64,000 bases of DNA, from the NCBI GenBank assembly GCA_013306675.1, contig JABLUY010000068.1, positions 84,042 through 148,041 of the forward strand, in the 5' to 3' direction. Numbering within the stretch: position 1 is the stretch's first letter; each line of letters starts with the position of its first letter. The stretch comes from Thraustochytrium sp. TN22 (lineage: Eukaryota; Sar; Bigyra; Thraustochytrida; Thraustochytriidae). Below are positions 17,124 to 27,700 of this stretch, piece by piece. The notes beneath the pieces are model-generated. The model did not search any database. It saw nothing but the letters and a program-made list of their open reading frames with translations, and was not told the origin of the DNA. A program made the position numbers and the translations under genes.

Positions 17124-19571
17124 ATGCCGGGGCGCACGAGGGCGCAGGCCAAGGCGACGGAGGACGCCGCGCAGACGCCCGCGAGGAAGACGCGGGCGAC
17201 CAGGGCCGCGACCGTGGCGGCCAGGCGGGCCCCGCGCACTGCGACGAGGGCTGCGGCGGCGGCGGCGCCCGCCACGGCCAGGAAGGCGCGCGCGAAGCGC
17301 GGGGCCGTGGAGGAGGCCGACCCGTTCTCGCCGCCGCTGACCCGCGCGCGCCGCCGCAACAAGGCTGAGGCAGTGGAGGTGGCTGGCGTGGACGAGAAGG
17401 ACGAGGTGCTCTCGCACGACGACCGGTCCCTGGAATCCGGGGAGGAGGACGAGTCGGACGCCTCGGATGAGGTTCAGCTTGTGAGCACGAGCGATGCCAA
17501 GGCCGACACCGACGACGATGAGGACGAAGAGGATGACGAGGAGGAGGAGGTGGAGGACAAGGCCGTGGACAAGGACGACGACCAGAACGAGGGTGAGTCC
17601 GAGGGTGAGTCTGAGGAGGAGTCCGAGGGCGAGTCTGAGGACGAGAACAAGGTCGAGGAGGGAGAAAGGGAAGACGACGAGGACCACGTGGATGATGTGG
17701 CCCATGAGGAGGACCACGAGGACCAAGACGATATCATTTCCCGGCTGGTCTCGCGCAGGGAACAAGAAAAGGCTCAGAGCGCCGATGCTGAGGACGAGGA
17801 TGAGGACGAGGACGAGGACGAGGACGAGGATGAAGATGAGGAGCAAGGCGACGAGGAGGAGAGCGATCAAAAGCAGGGGCAGGAGGGGGGCAGCGGTGAT
17901 CTTATTGCGCAGATGATCCTCCGCCGCGATGCGCCGCAAGAGAAGAAGCAAGATGCCGCCGGGGAAGATGACGAGGAGGAGCAAGACGAGGAGGAAGGCG
18001 AGGAGGAGGAGGAGGAGGAGGGAGAGATGTCGGGATCGGACTCCGGCTCTGACTCGGGCTCGGGTGACTCGGACGAGGAGCGCGAGCTGGAGATGGCCGT
18101 CTTCGGAGCGCTCAAGGCCAAGGACGCGGCCGTTGAGCTCAAGGCCGTGAACTCCGGCGCCAAGGCGCGTGAGCTGCGCGACAAAGACCTCTTCAAGGTC
18201 GACACGGGCGCCGCAAAGCAGACCAAGACGGCGGCCGGCCGGCCGACGGGCAAGGCGAACGCGCAGAGCGCGGCCTGGGAGGACGACGACGACGCTGCGG
18301 TGCAGGTGAACCTCAAGGCGAACAGCAAGGCGCGCAAGCTGCGCGAGACCGTAGACGAGGAGGTGGTGAGCGGGAAGGAGTACTCGAAGCGGCTTCGGGA
18401 GCAGTTCCGCAAGCTGAACAAGCAGACGGCGGACTGGGCCGAGCTGCCGTCGCGCAAGCGCGCGCGGCGCGCGGCGGATGGAGGCGGCAGCGAGGACGAG
18501 GACGAGGACGAGGAAGAGGAGGCGGCTGAGGAGGACGCTCTCCTGCGCACGAGCGAGGGCCTTACGAAGCGGGCCACGGCGTTTCGGCGGCTGCCGCCCG
18601 GCAAGCTGCTCCTGTCGCGACTGAACGACGCCAACCAGCACGCGCCGTCCAAGGCCGTGGTACAGAGTGTGGACTGGCACAAGGAGGGTCAGCTGATGGC
18701 CACGGCCGGCTTCGACAAGTGCGTGCGCGTCTTCAAGGTGGACGGCAAGGTGAACGCGCGCGTGGAGTCGGTGTACCTGCGTGACATGCCCATCCATAAC
18801 GCGCGCTTCGCCGGCCGCCAGCACGAGCAGCTCATCTGTGTGGGCCGTCGCTCCTTCTTCTACTGGCTCGACTTGGAGTCCGGGTCGGTGGGCAAGATCC
18901 CGGGGCTCATCGGCCGCCGCGAGCGCAGCCTGGAGGCCATGGCCGTGGCGCCAGACGGCTCCATGCTGGCGTTCATGGGCTATGACGGCAACGTCATGCT
19001 CGTCTCCCAAGACACCAAGCAGTGGGTGGCCAACGTGAAGATGAACGAAAACGCCTTTTGCGCGACCTTTTCGAGCGACGGCCGCTACCTGTACTCGGGC
19101 GGGGACCGCGGCCGCGTGTACTGCTGGGATATGCGCACGCGTCGCGTGCTCTTCCGCTTTCAGGACGAGGGCAGCACCTGGACGCGCTCACTGGCCGTGA
19201 CCGCGGCCAACGACCGCCTGGCCGTCGGCTCCTCCAACGGCGTCGTCAACCTCTATGACGTTGACGTCGCCGGCGCCTCGTCGACGCCCACGCCCACCAA
19301 GGCCATCATGTCTCTCACCACGGCTGCGGACGAGGTCAAGTTTAACCACGACGGCCAGCTCCTCGCCTTTCTGTCGCGGCGCAAGAAGGACTGCGTCCGT
19401 CTCTTCAACACCAACACGATGAGCGTCGTGCAGAACTGGCCCACGGCCAACACCCCGCTCCACTACGCCAGCTCCCTCGCCTTTAGCCCGCGCTCTGGCA
19501 TGCTGGCCATTGGCAACGACCGTGGTCGCTGCCTGCTCTACCGTCTCAACCACTACAAGTCCAGTGCCTGA
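17124..19571 (+). CDS. UTP18: U3 snoRNP / small-subunit processome WD40 protein UTP18
   Basis: An 815-residue intronless protein. Residues 1-60 are Arg/Ala-rich and basic. Residues about 90-330 are a very acidic Asp/Glu/Ser stretch with runs of EDEDEDED type. The C-terminal ~400 residues are WD40-like: QSVDWHKEGQLMATAGFDKC, DMPIHNARFAGRQHEQLICV, then NAFCATFSSDGRYLYSGGDR, GRVYCWDMRTRRVLFRFQDE, LAVGSSNGVVNLYD and SLAFSPRSGMLAIGNDRG. The order and spacing match UTP18, part of the UtpB module that acts early in 18S pre-rRNA processing in the nucleolus. The protein is longer than yeast or human UTP18 (about 560-590) because of the acidic region. The start has no in-frame rival inside the basic N-terminus. 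Confidence 0.92.
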   Translation: MPGRTRAQAKATEDAAQTPARKTRATRAATVAARRAPRTATRAAAAAAPATARKARAKRGAVEEADPFSPPLTRARRRNKAEAVEVAGVDEKDEVLSHDDRSLESGEEDESDASDEVQLVSTSDAKADTDDDEDEEDDEEEEVEDKAVDKDDDQNEGESEGESEEESEGESEDENKVEEGEREDDEDHVDDVAHEEDHEDQDDIISRLVSRREQEKAQSADAEDEDEDEDEDEDEDEDEEQGDEEESDQKQGQEGGSGDLIAQMILRRDAPQEKKQDAAGEDDEEEQDEEEGEEEEEEEGEMSGSDSGSDSGSGDSDEERELEMAVFGALKAKDAAVELKAVNSGAKARELRDKDLFKVDTGAAKQTKTAAGRPTGKANAQSAAWEDDDDAAVQVNLKANSKARKLRETVDEEVVSGKEYSKRLREQFRKLNKQTADWAELPSRKRARRAADGGGSEDEDEDEEEEAAEEDALLRTSEGLTKRATAFRRLPPGKLLLSRLNDANQHAPSKAVVQSVDWHKEGQLMATAGFDKCVRVFKVDGKVNARVESVYLRDMPIHNARFAGRQHEQLICVGRRSFFYWLDLESGSVGKIPGLIGRRERSLEAMAVAPDGSMLAFMGYDGNVMLVSQDTKQWVANVKMNENAFCATFSSDGRYLYSGGDRGRVYCWDMRTRRVLFRFQDEGSTWTRSLAVTAANDRLAVGSSNGVVNLYDVDVAGASSTPTPTKAIMSLTTAADEVKFNHDGQLLAFLSRRKKDCVRLFNTNTMSVVQNWPTANTPLHYASSLAFSPRSGMLAIGNDRGRCLLYRLNHYKSSA

Positions 19572-19882
19572 TGTCAAGAAGGGGATCAATGAAAAGAAAG
19601 AGAGACCAAGAACAAAAAAGGCGAGACCACGGGGAAAAGGCGAGACCAAAAAAAAAGAAAGGTATGGCCTTTTTGCGTTTTCCTGCTGCTTGGGCGATGT
19701 GCGATACGTGATACGCGATGTGCGATGCGCGAGCGACTTGCCAAGCAAGCTCGTCAAGCTTAGCACGGAGACCGAGTCGCGCGCGTCGCGTCGCGTAGCG
19801 TCGCGTCGCGTAGCGTCGCGTAGCGTCGCGTGCAGCTCCGCTCGGCTTCTCCCGTTGCTGCCTACGCGGCGCGGCGCACAGC

Positions 19883-20188
19883 CTAGGCCTGCGCCTGCTG
19901 CGCCTGCTGCGCCTGCTTGGCCTGCTGCTGCTGCACGAGGTCCTCATCGACGATGACCTCCATCGTCTTCATGTTGAGCTGCACGCCGCGCACCTTGCCC
20001 GAGGACGTGCCCTCGGGCACGAGGCCCTGGGCCTCCATGTCGCGCAGGCGCTGCTCCAGCGCTTTCCTGCGCTCGTACAGCGCGACGCCCTGGTTCACCG
20101 ACGTGTACGCCAGCACGCCGGTGCCGCCGATGAGCGCCGCCACCACCATGCGCTGCCCCAGGTCCGCCAGCCGGCCCAGCCCGGACAT
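19883..20188 (-). CDS. Small single-pass (probably mitochondrial) membrane protein, unassigned
   Basis: 101 residues from MSGLGRLADLGQRMVVAALI. One hydrophobic segment (VVAALIGGTGVLAYTSV) is followed by a charged helix (LYERRKALEQRLRDMEAQG), a conserved-looking middle (GVQLNMKTMEVIVDED) and a Gln/Ala tail. The frame stays open to an ATG at 20329, which would add a basic Arg/Ser/Gly-rich leader that could be a mitochondrial presequence; I cannot decide the start. The N-terminal LADLG followed by a membrane segment and a basic helix recalls COX14-type cytochrome oxidase assembly factors, but this is a weak resemblance. Expression and coding status are likely but not proven. Confidence 0.55.
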   Translation of the reverse strand: MSGLGRLADLGQRMVVAALIGGTGVLAYTSVNQGVALYERRKALEQRLRDMEAQGLVPEGTSSGKVRGVQLNMKTMEVIVDEDLVQQQQAKQAQQAQQAQA

Positions 20189-20218
20189 GCTCGCGAGTGC
20201 ACTCGCGCGGACCGCCCT

Positions 20219-20250
<32 letters not shown>

Positions 20251-20369
20251 TCGACCGCGCAGAACTTCGCGAGCGCGCGCGGAGTCGGGCCGCGGCCTTT
20301 TTGCCTTTGCTGCGCCTCTGCTGCGCCACTAAAGCTTCTCGGAGCTCCAGCTCTAGCTAGCTAGCTGGC

Positions 20370-20840
20370 GAGCGAGCTGCAGAAGCTTGAGCGAGCGCGC
20401 TAGCTCGCTGGCAGCAGGCGGGCCGGCCTCCGAGTTCGCCAAGCTCGACGACATCGGCGACCTGCTCATGGTGGTCTGTAAGTCAGCGAGCGAGCTGCAG
20501 AAGCTTGAGCGAGCGGGTTAGCTCGCTGGCAGCAGGCGGGCCGGCCTCCGAGACCGCCGAGCTCGACGACACCGGCGACCTGCTTATGGTGGTCTGTAAG
20601 CCAGCAAGCTCTAGCTAGTAGCTAGCTAGCGTTCTGAGCGAGCTGCAGAAGCTTGAGGGAGCGGGCTAGCTCGCTGCCAGGAGGTGGGCCGGCCTCCGAG
20701 CTCGACGCCGGTCTCCGAGCCCGTAGAGCTCCACGACGTCGGCGACCTGCTCGTGGTGGTCTGTAAGCCAGCAAGCTCTCGTGTAGCTAGCTGGCGAGCT
20801 AGCTGCAGAAGCTTCAGCGAGCGGGCCAGCAAGTGAGTGC
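20370..20840 (+). repeat. Three-and-a-half copy direct repeat of ~117-155 bp with an exon-like core
   Basis: Copies start near 20370, 20487 and 20636, with a truncated one near 20795. Each opens with GAGCGAGCTGCAGAAGCTTG and contains GCGGGCCGGCCTCCGAG, a CTCGACGACNTCGGCGACCTG block and TGGTGGTCTGTAAGYCAGC. The block reads LDDIGDLLMVVC in one frame and is followed by GTAAG, like the end of an exon at a 5' splice site. Copies differ in length through CTAGCTAGC-rich linkers. Confidence 0.75.
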
Positions 20841-21796
20841 GAGCTGGAGGTGGGACGGCCGTCTTGAGGAGATGAGCAAGGAGAGGCGAGATCAAGGGCG
20901 GCAAGGGCGAAGAGATGCAGCTGGAGAAGGTGGAGGAGGAGGCGGAAAGGGGAATGAGAGGCAACTCAAGTTGCGGGATGACTGATGGCAGTGCAATGAA
21001 GCAAGTGTAAAAAAGAAGAACTCTGTTTGAAGGCATGCAGATGCAGGAGCAGCCTAGTGCAAGGCATGGCGCCGGGGCTCATGCGAAAGGCGCTGGCTTT
21101 TCTCTTTACTGTGCGCCACTGCCAGTGCTGCATCAACAGTCGTCAACTGAAGGACACACGGCTCGCTAGCGCACCTCTTCTGTGGCGCACGCAGCCAGCA
21201 CTTCTTCAACCTTCTTGCGACACTCTGGTACGCCACCCGGTGGCCGTTCATCGAGTTGGTCGCCTGCCGGCTGCCAGGTCTTTGTGTGTGTGCGAGTGAG
21301 AGTGGAAAGTGTGTGCCTGTTTTTGTTTTTGTTTTTGTTTTTGTTTTTCTTCACCCTTGAGCCGCGCAGCCATCTCTTCGTTTTTTTCTCGCAGAACGTC
21401 CCGGCGAGCGGCGCGCGGTAGTAACCGTGACCAACGCCGACTTGTGTGCAGCGCAGCGGCTTGGTGGCAGGGGCTCGGACGCCTCTTGCACGTTGTGCCG
21501 GCACCGCACTGGCACTGCAAGCAAAGGCGGTTTCGTGGCCGGGCGCTGGCGATCCGGTGACCCGTTACGGGTACGAGTTGGCTAGGAGGCACTAAGCCAA
21601 CGGGCAAAGGTCCGCGGAGCGGCGGCACTGGCGCTCGGAGAACGAGGCAAGCAGCGCGGGGTAAGGCGGGGCGGCAGGACGGCGAGGGCGGCAGCAAACG
21701 AGAAAGCTTGACCCTGCATTCTGGCATCTAGTTAGGTTGCCAGGCAGCAGACGCGCGGCTTCGGACTCGGACTCAGACTCGGTCTCGGTCGGCACG
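20841..21796. other. Intergenic region upstream of ARL3
   Basis: No supported gene. It includes five tandem TTTTTG units (about 21320-21350) and, directly upstream of the ARL3 start, a TCGGAC-type hexamer run (21763-21790). Confidence 0.5.
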
Positions 21797-22357
21797 ATGG
21801 GTCTCCTGAACCTCCTGCGCAAGCTGAAGAAGTCGGAGGATGAGGCTCGCCTGCTGGTGCTTGGTCTGGACAACGCCGGCAAGACGACGATCCTGAAGAA
21901 GCTGTCGGCGGAGGAGATCGACAACATCATGCCGACGCAGGGCTTCAACATCAAGTCTATTCAGAGCGCCGGCTTCAAGCTGAACGTGTGGGACATTGGT
22001 GGCCAGAAGACCATCCGCCCGTACTGGCGCAACTACTACGAGAATACGGACGCGCTCGTGTACGTGGTTGACTCTGCGGACCGCAGCCGTATTGACGAGG
22101 CGCAGGAGGAGCTCGCGTCCCTGCTCAAGGAGGACAAGCTGGCCGGCACGCCGGTGCTGGTGTTTGCCAACAAGCAGGACCTGCTGAGCGCCATCTCCGC
22201 CGCGGAGGTTGCCGAGGTGCTGCAGATCAACGACGACCGCGCCTTCCAGATCCAGGCCTGCTCTGCCAAGACCGGCGAGGGTCTCTCGGACGGCCTTGAG
22301 TGGCTCGTCGAGCAGCTCAACGACAAGGAGGACGGCGCTGGCCACGAGGGCAAGTAA
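21797..22357 (+). CDS. ARL3: ADP-ribosylation factor-like GTPase ARL3
   Basis: 186 residues, intronless. P-loop GLDNAGKTT, switch I Thr in [12 protein letters not shown], switch [19 protein letters not shown], base-recognition NKQD, and SAKTGEGL. The N-terminus [20 protein letters not shown] is typical of ARL3 (human 182 residues). ARL3-GTP releases lipidated ciliary cargo from UNC119 and PDE6D, so its presence fits a lineage that makes flagellated cells. The start at 21797 fits the family and has a good context (cacgATGGG); an upstream in-frame ATG at 21737 would add a Ser/Asp stretch read out of the TCGGAC hexamer run and is unlikely to be used. All nucleotide-binding residues are intact. 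Confidence 0.95.
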   Translation: MGLLNLLRKLKKSEDEARLLVLGLDNAGKTTILKKLSAEEIDNIMPTQGFNIKSIQSAGFKLNVWDIGGQKTIRPYWRNYYENTDALVYVVDSADRSRIDEAQEELASLLKEDKLAGTPVLVFANKQDLLSAISAAEVAEVLQINDDRAFQIQACSAKTGEGLSDGLEWLVEQLNDKEDGAGHEGK

Positions 22358-22505
22358 GTCCTTGATGCGTGTGTGTAGAGGTGCGGCTCGCTCGCTGTCG
22401 CGAGGCTCTTCCGAAGAAGACCCGGACTCTGTCTTGCGGCAATCCAAGCAAACAGCAAACAATGTTTCCATTGATTGACATGCATGAATGATTGATGCCA
22501 TGCCG

Positions 22506-23045
22506 CATGAGGCAGGCAACTTGAAAGTGTGACCAACGACTGGGACTGTGACCAATGACAACTTGCGTGCTCTGGAGGTGGTGGCGAGCAGAGTTCGTAT
22601 GCTCGTGCAACAATACCACACGGTCGGTGGCAAGGATGGCAGAGACTTTCTATTTTTTTTGTCACGTCACCATGCCATGCCACCCATGCGCGCAAGGACT
22701 CTGACTCAAGAGGCAGGCAACTTGGAACTGTGACCAACAACGACAACTAGCGTGCTCTGGAGGTGGCGAGCAAGGCTCGCATGCATGCGCTTGTTTCGTG
22801 CAACAATACCACACGGTCGGTGGCAAGGATGGCAGGGACTTTCTTTCTTGTTGGCGCGCCATGCCATGACTCATGAGGCAGGCAACTTGGGACTGTGACC
22901 AACAACGACAACTTGCGTGCTCTGGAGGTGGCGAGCAGGGCTCGCATGCATGCGCTTGTTTCGTGCAACAATACCACACGGTCGGTGGCAAGGATGGCAG
23001 GGACTTTCCTTTTTTGTCAACGCCACCCATGCGCGCAAGGACTCT
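22506..23045 (+). repeat. Three-copy direct repeat (~135-165 bp) downstream of ARL3
   Basis: Copies begin near 22507, 22709 and 22873. Each contains GAGGCAGGCAACTTGG, GACTGTGACCAACRACRACA, GCGTGCTCTGGAGGTGG, CGCATGC and the invariant ACCACACGGTCGGTGGCAAG followed by GATGGCAG. A linker CCACCCATGCGCGCAAGGAC follows copies 1 and 3. No coding frame is conserved between copies. A (CT)n run (23042-23067) closes the array. Confidence 0.8.
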
Positions 23046-23360
23046 CTCTCTCTCTCTCTCTCTCTCTTTGTGTCTCCTCACGGAGATGAACTAGGGAACG
23101 GAAATAGTACACATCTTCACAGGAACGGAGAAAAAGCGCGGCGCGTCCGTCTAGTACAGATCGGGCTGCTGCTGCTGCTGCGCTGCTGCTACTGCCAGGC
23201 CAGCCGAAAAAGATCAGCCTGGTGAAGACCCCCTTTTGCGTGTTGATGTCGTCATGTCATCTCCTCACGCGAGGGGGGTCTCCGCAGGAAAGAAAAAGGA
23301 GATGCGGGGGGTGAGTGAAGAGCGTCATCGAGCGAGCGAGGCGCCGGCCACGTGCGGAGC

Positions 23361-24788
23361 TCAGATGTAGATCTTCTTGGCGATGTCAAAGCCGTTGAAC
23401 TTGGCGGCGGCGGCGACGGTGTAGGCGCCCATGTCGGGAAAGTACATCCAGTCGCCGATCTCGAGGCGCGGCAGGTAGACCTCCTTGAGCACGCAGTCGA
23501 GGCCGTCGCAGGTGGGGCCCCAGATGCTGGCCTCGAAGAGCTCCTCGCCCTCCACCTCGCCAACGAAGGCGGAGGTGGCGTCGGAGAGGCCGGTGTCCGC
23601 GGCGGCGGCGACAACGGCGTCGACCGCGGCGTCGGCCTCGGCCGAGGCGCCGGCGAGCGGGTCCTCGCACTCAGCCTCAGCCGAGGCGCGGCGCTGCGCG
23701 AAGAGCTCCGCCGGAGCGCGCAGGCGCAGGGGGAAGCCCTGCACGGTGGCGTGATCGTAGATGATGTTGTTGAAGCTGCCGTAGACGCCCTCGTTGATGT
23801 AGTAGCGGAAGATGTCCTTCTTGTTGGTGCGCGAGGTGGTGAGGCGGCGCGCCATGACGTTGGCGACGAGGGTGCAGGAGGAGTGCACCATGTAGCGGCC
23901 GGGCTCGGCGATGATGCGCACGCCGGACTCGGGCGGGAAGAGCTGGTCGAGCGTGGGCGCGAGCTGGCGCGCGAGCTCGGGGAAGAGGCGGGCGTCGTTC
24001 TTGGCGACGGCGCCGGCCTCGTCCTCCTCGTCGTCCTCGAGCTGCGCGCGGCGGCGGTACTCGGCGGCCTCGCGCGCCTCGGCGGCGCGCTTCCAGTGGC
24101 GCACGGACTCGCCGGGGAAGCCGCCGCCGATGTCGAGCAGGGTGAGGTGCAGGCCGAGGTCCTCGGCGATGTCAAAGGCGCGGCGCGCGAGGTGGACGGC
24201 CTCCGAGAAGGCGGCGATGTCCTGGCAGCCGCTACCGACGTGGTAGCTGACGCCGATGATGTTCACGTCGAGGTCCAGGCAGGCCTGCATGAGCATGGGC
24301 ACCGACTTGATGTCGCAGCCGAACTTGACGCCGAGCTGGCACACGGCGCTCGAGTCGTCGGGCAGCAGGCGGAGCAGGACCTTGGCCTCGGGGTAGTGGC
24401 GCTTGATCTTGACGAGCTCGTCGTAGTTGTCGAAGGTCATGAGCTCCGTGCCGACCTTGGCGGCGTGCTCCAGGTGCGTGCGCGACTTGCACGGGTGCGC
24501 GAAGATGATGTCCTCGGGCGCGGCGCCGGCCTCGAGCGCCATGTTGATCTCGCCCATGGAGGCGCAGTCGAAGCCCACGCCCAGCTTCACCAGGCGCCGC
24601 AGGATCTGCGCGTCGTCGTGGCACTTGACCGCGTAGAAGGGCTCCACGCGCGGCAGCAGCGCGCGCCACGCGCGCACCTTGCTGTCTACGTCCGCCAGGT
24701 CCACCACCATGAAGGCCGCGTCATCGTCGCCCGCCTCCACGCGCTCCCGAATCGTGTCCCAGACCCGCACGCTGAGCTCCCCCTCCAT
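23361..24788 (-). CDS. Ornithine decarboxylase (PLP-dependent, fold III)
   Basis: 475 residues, intronless. Conserved residues of eukaryotic ornithine decarboxylase are present: Lys55 in FYAVKCHDD (Schiff base to PLP), FGCDIKS, VSYHVGSGCQD, the Gly loop LLDIGGGFPG, EPGRYMVHSS, YYINEGVYGSFN, and the active-site Cys427-Asp428 in WGPTCDGLDC. The enzyme turns ornithine into putrescine, the first committed polyamine step. Two lineage inserts stand out: an acidic insert after HWKR (about 245-285) and a long Ala/Asp/Glu insert (about 370-415) between FPLRLR and the WGPTCDG motif. The start at MEGELSV is the first ATG of the conserved part; an open frame continues upstream without homology. Confidence 0.93.
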   Translation of the reverse strand: MEGELSVRVWDTIRERVEAGDDDAAFMVVDLADVDSKVRAWRALLPRVEPFYAVKCHDDAQILRRLVKLGVGFDCASMGEINMALEAGAAPEDIIFAHPCKSRTHLEHAAKVGTELMTFDNYDELVKIKRHYPEAKVLLRLLPDDSSAVCQLGVKFGCDIKSVPMLMQACLDLDVNIIGVSYHVGSGCQDIAAFSEAVHLARRAFDIAEDLGLHLTLLDIGGGFPGESVRHWKRAAEAREAAEYRRRAQLEDDEEDEAGAVAKNDARLFPELARQLAPTLDQLFPPESGVRIIAEPGRYMVHSSCTLVANVMARRLTTSRTNKKDIFRYYINEGVYGSFNNIIYDHATVQGFPLRLRAPAELFAQRRASAEAECEDPLAGASAEADAAVDAVVAAAADTGLSDATSAFVGEVEGEELFEASIWGPTCDGLDCVLKEVYLPRLEIGDWMYFPDMGAYTVAAAAKFNGFDIAKKIYI

Positions 24789-27700
24789 ACCGCGCCGCTG
24801 CTGCGAGCCTCGCCGCCTGCCTTTCGCCTCGCGCCGCTGCCTCGCTAGCCTCGCCTCGCCTCGCCTTGCCCTGCCGCTTCTGCGCGCTGCTGCCGCTCGA
24901 ACTCGATGGAAACTCGCGGAGGCGCGATCGGGGTCTGCCGCCGCCGTCTCGCCGCCGCCGTCGCCGCGGCGCCCCTCGGGTGACCGCCCCCGCGCGCCTC
25001 CGCGCGCGCCGCCCGCCCCGCCTCGCCTCGCCTCGCCTGGAGACGCCCTGTCGCGGCGGCCACCGGCGCGCGGACTCGCGCGCCGCCCCCGCGCCGCGCC
25101 GCGCCGCCCGCGCGCGAGCAGGCGCCGCCGCCGCCGCGGGGGGCGCCGCGCGAGTCCGCGCCGCCGCGGTGGCGCAGCTCCTGGGGGACCTGGAGGACCT
25201 CGGCGCGGGGGACCACAGGCCGGGCGGCGAGGGCGCCGACGCCGCCCGGACTTGGCTTGGCCGGAGCGGGAGCCGGAGGCGCGCGCTGCGCCGGCCGCGC
25301 TGGCCCAGGCGCCAGCTCGAGCGGGCGGCCGGATCGGTGGCGAGCAGGGCCGCGATCGGCGACGAGCGAGCGGGGTAGGTGTCACCTGGTGGTGGTGGTG
25401 GCGGCGGCGGCCGGCCTGCAGCACATGGCGTCGACCTCGACGGTTTCCGGAGGCGAGACGCGAGACTCGGCGCGGCCTAGAGCTAGGAGCGAGCGGCTGC
25501 GGACGAGGAGAGCGAGGCGCCAAGGCACAGGACCTGGCAGGCAGCTGACGGACGTACGTACGGTGCGAGACGAGGCGGTGGCTCACAGCGAGCGGGCTGC
25601 CGAGCATCATGTATCATGTGCCGCCTGTGAGGCAGTGCGGAGCCGAGGCGGGGCGGACGACGTCGAGGCGAGACGAGACAAGTCGGCCCGAGCCGAGCCG
25701 AGCCGAGCCAGGCCGAGCCGAGCCAGGCCGAGCCGAGTCGGAGCCGAGACAAGCGCGGCTTGCATGCGGACGGATGTCCTGCGTGCAGGGGCCTGCAGTA
25801 CGACGCCGCGCGGGTGGTCGTCGAAGCCCGGTAGAAGTCCAGGGGCCCAAGGTCAGGCTGCCATGGGGCACGTGTGGGTTCACGAGCGCCAACAGGAGCG
25901 CCCAAGTTGGCAGTCGGGGGCCAGCCAGTGTGCCCTAGCTGGCCAGCGCCCACCTAACCGCTGCGCAGCGCCGCGGCGCCGCGGGCCGCTGGCCGGCCTG
26001 GCCGACCACGACGCTCGCACGCGACGCAACGCGACGCGACAAGCCAACGCCAAGCCAACGCCAAGCCAAGCCAAGCCAAAAGCCAAGCATCCTGCGCAGT
26101 GCTGCGCTGAGCCGCGCCCGCTCCGCGCGCGCGCTCCGACGCACTGCATGCTCACACACGCCACGCCACGCCACGCACGAGCCAGCCACTGCAGGTCGCC
26201 AAGCCTTGATCTCCTCTCTTCCCTCCCTCCCAGCCAGCCAGCCTGCGCCTGAGCCGGACAAGCGCTGCCCATCATCTCCTCCCATCTCATCACGCACTGA
26301 CACCGAATTAGGCCTAGGCCTAGCTAGGCTAGTCAGGGCGTCAACCCCGCGGGGCGCCACGCTACCCGACCCCGCCCGGCGCCCGCCTCTGCCAGTCGAT
26401 CGCCGAGCCTCGCATCGGATCGATCGCTCCGGGAGGGTCAAGCGTGGACTCGCCGCCCGCCCGCCCGCCCGCCGCGCCGCCGCCCGCCGCCCCGCCGCCC
26501 GCCCGCGCCGCCTCGCTCGTGATCGCTCGCCCCCGGCGCACCCGTGCGCCCGCCCCGCCCCGGCGCACGGCTGGCGCACGGGGGTGCGCCAGCGGCGGCG
26601 GCGGCGGCGGAGTTCGAGGTGAAGGCGGGCGGGCAGGGCGCGCGGCGGGGCGCCATCGCGGCGGACCGCGGGCACGGCGCGCAGCGCGAGCCGCAGCGCG
26701 CCCGGGTCCGCTCGCTGGTGACCACCGTGGGAGTAGGGTTGCTCAGCTGGCGCTGACAGTGAGGCCGGGCGGGACTCGGACGGTCGGTACGTGCAGGGCC
26801 CTGGCGAGCGCCGCGAGCGGGTCCTTCAGACGAGCGAGCGAGCGATCACGAGCGAGCGAGCGAGCGAGCGAGCGGCGAGACGCTGGTGCTGCCAGGCTGC
26901 TGGTGGTGCTGGTGGTGGTGCTGGTGGTGGTGTTGCTGCGCTGAGGCACAGGGTGCAGCGCAAGGGCCAGCCTGAGGAGCCGGACGCGGGCTGGAGGCGA
27001 GGGACCCTCGAGGTGAACGCGAGACGCTGCAGGACCTCAAGGTAAAAACGTCGAGACCACCGCACGCTGCAACGGCGCAGCGGCGCAGCCTGCGCTGCCT
27101 GCGCTGCCTGCAGGACACTGGCCGCAGCGCCAGTCAGTTTGTGCCAGCGCGAGGGCCTGGCCAGACTGGCTGGTGACAGAGGGCGCCTGCGATGCGAGCT
27201 GTGTCCCACTGCGCGGGACGGCCTGTGCTCGGTGCCCGCAGTGGGTCTCATCACTCTGGGACTGGATGCCAACGTAAACTTCTACAGCCTTGCGCGCGAC
27301 CGAGCGCGACCCGCCGCGACCCAGGCGAACCAGGAAGCCCTGCCAGTGCCCATGGTGCCTGCCTGCAGCCGTGGCCGGCCCTGAGCCGCCAGGGGGTGTG
27401 TGAAGAGTCGCTTGGCGACGCTACTAGATCGCTACTAGCTAGTTGAAGAGGGCCTGGGTCCGAGCCAGATGCGCTTCCCGGGCACCCAACGCCAACGCTG
27501 GCCGAGGGCCGCCGTCAACGTCGAGGTGCTCGAATGCATGCATTGGCGGAGAACCACGAGTCCGAGGAGAAGTCCTGCGCCGCGGCCAGCGCGGCCAGCC
27601 TCATTCGCCGCATTCCGGGATGGAGGCACGGCGGGCACGCACAGAAGACGAGTCACGAGCGCGAGCGCGCGCGCGCGAGCGAGCGAGCTGGCGTTGGTCG

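Noticed and set aside
15930-19010. A very long minus-strand open frame (over 1000 codons) across the p24 and UTP18 genes
   Set aside because: Only its p24 exon part has family motifs; the rest is the antisense of UTP18 and of GC-rich spacer, where stops are rare by composition.
20370-20840. Repeat array considered as CRISPR
   Set aside because: Units exceed 100 bp, spacers are not unique, and the context is eukaryotic.
25257-26252. 331-codon plus-strand open frame in the 3.3-kb gene-poor region
   Set aside because: Composition is Arg/Ala/Pro-skewed, with short tandem repeats and no domain-like blocks.
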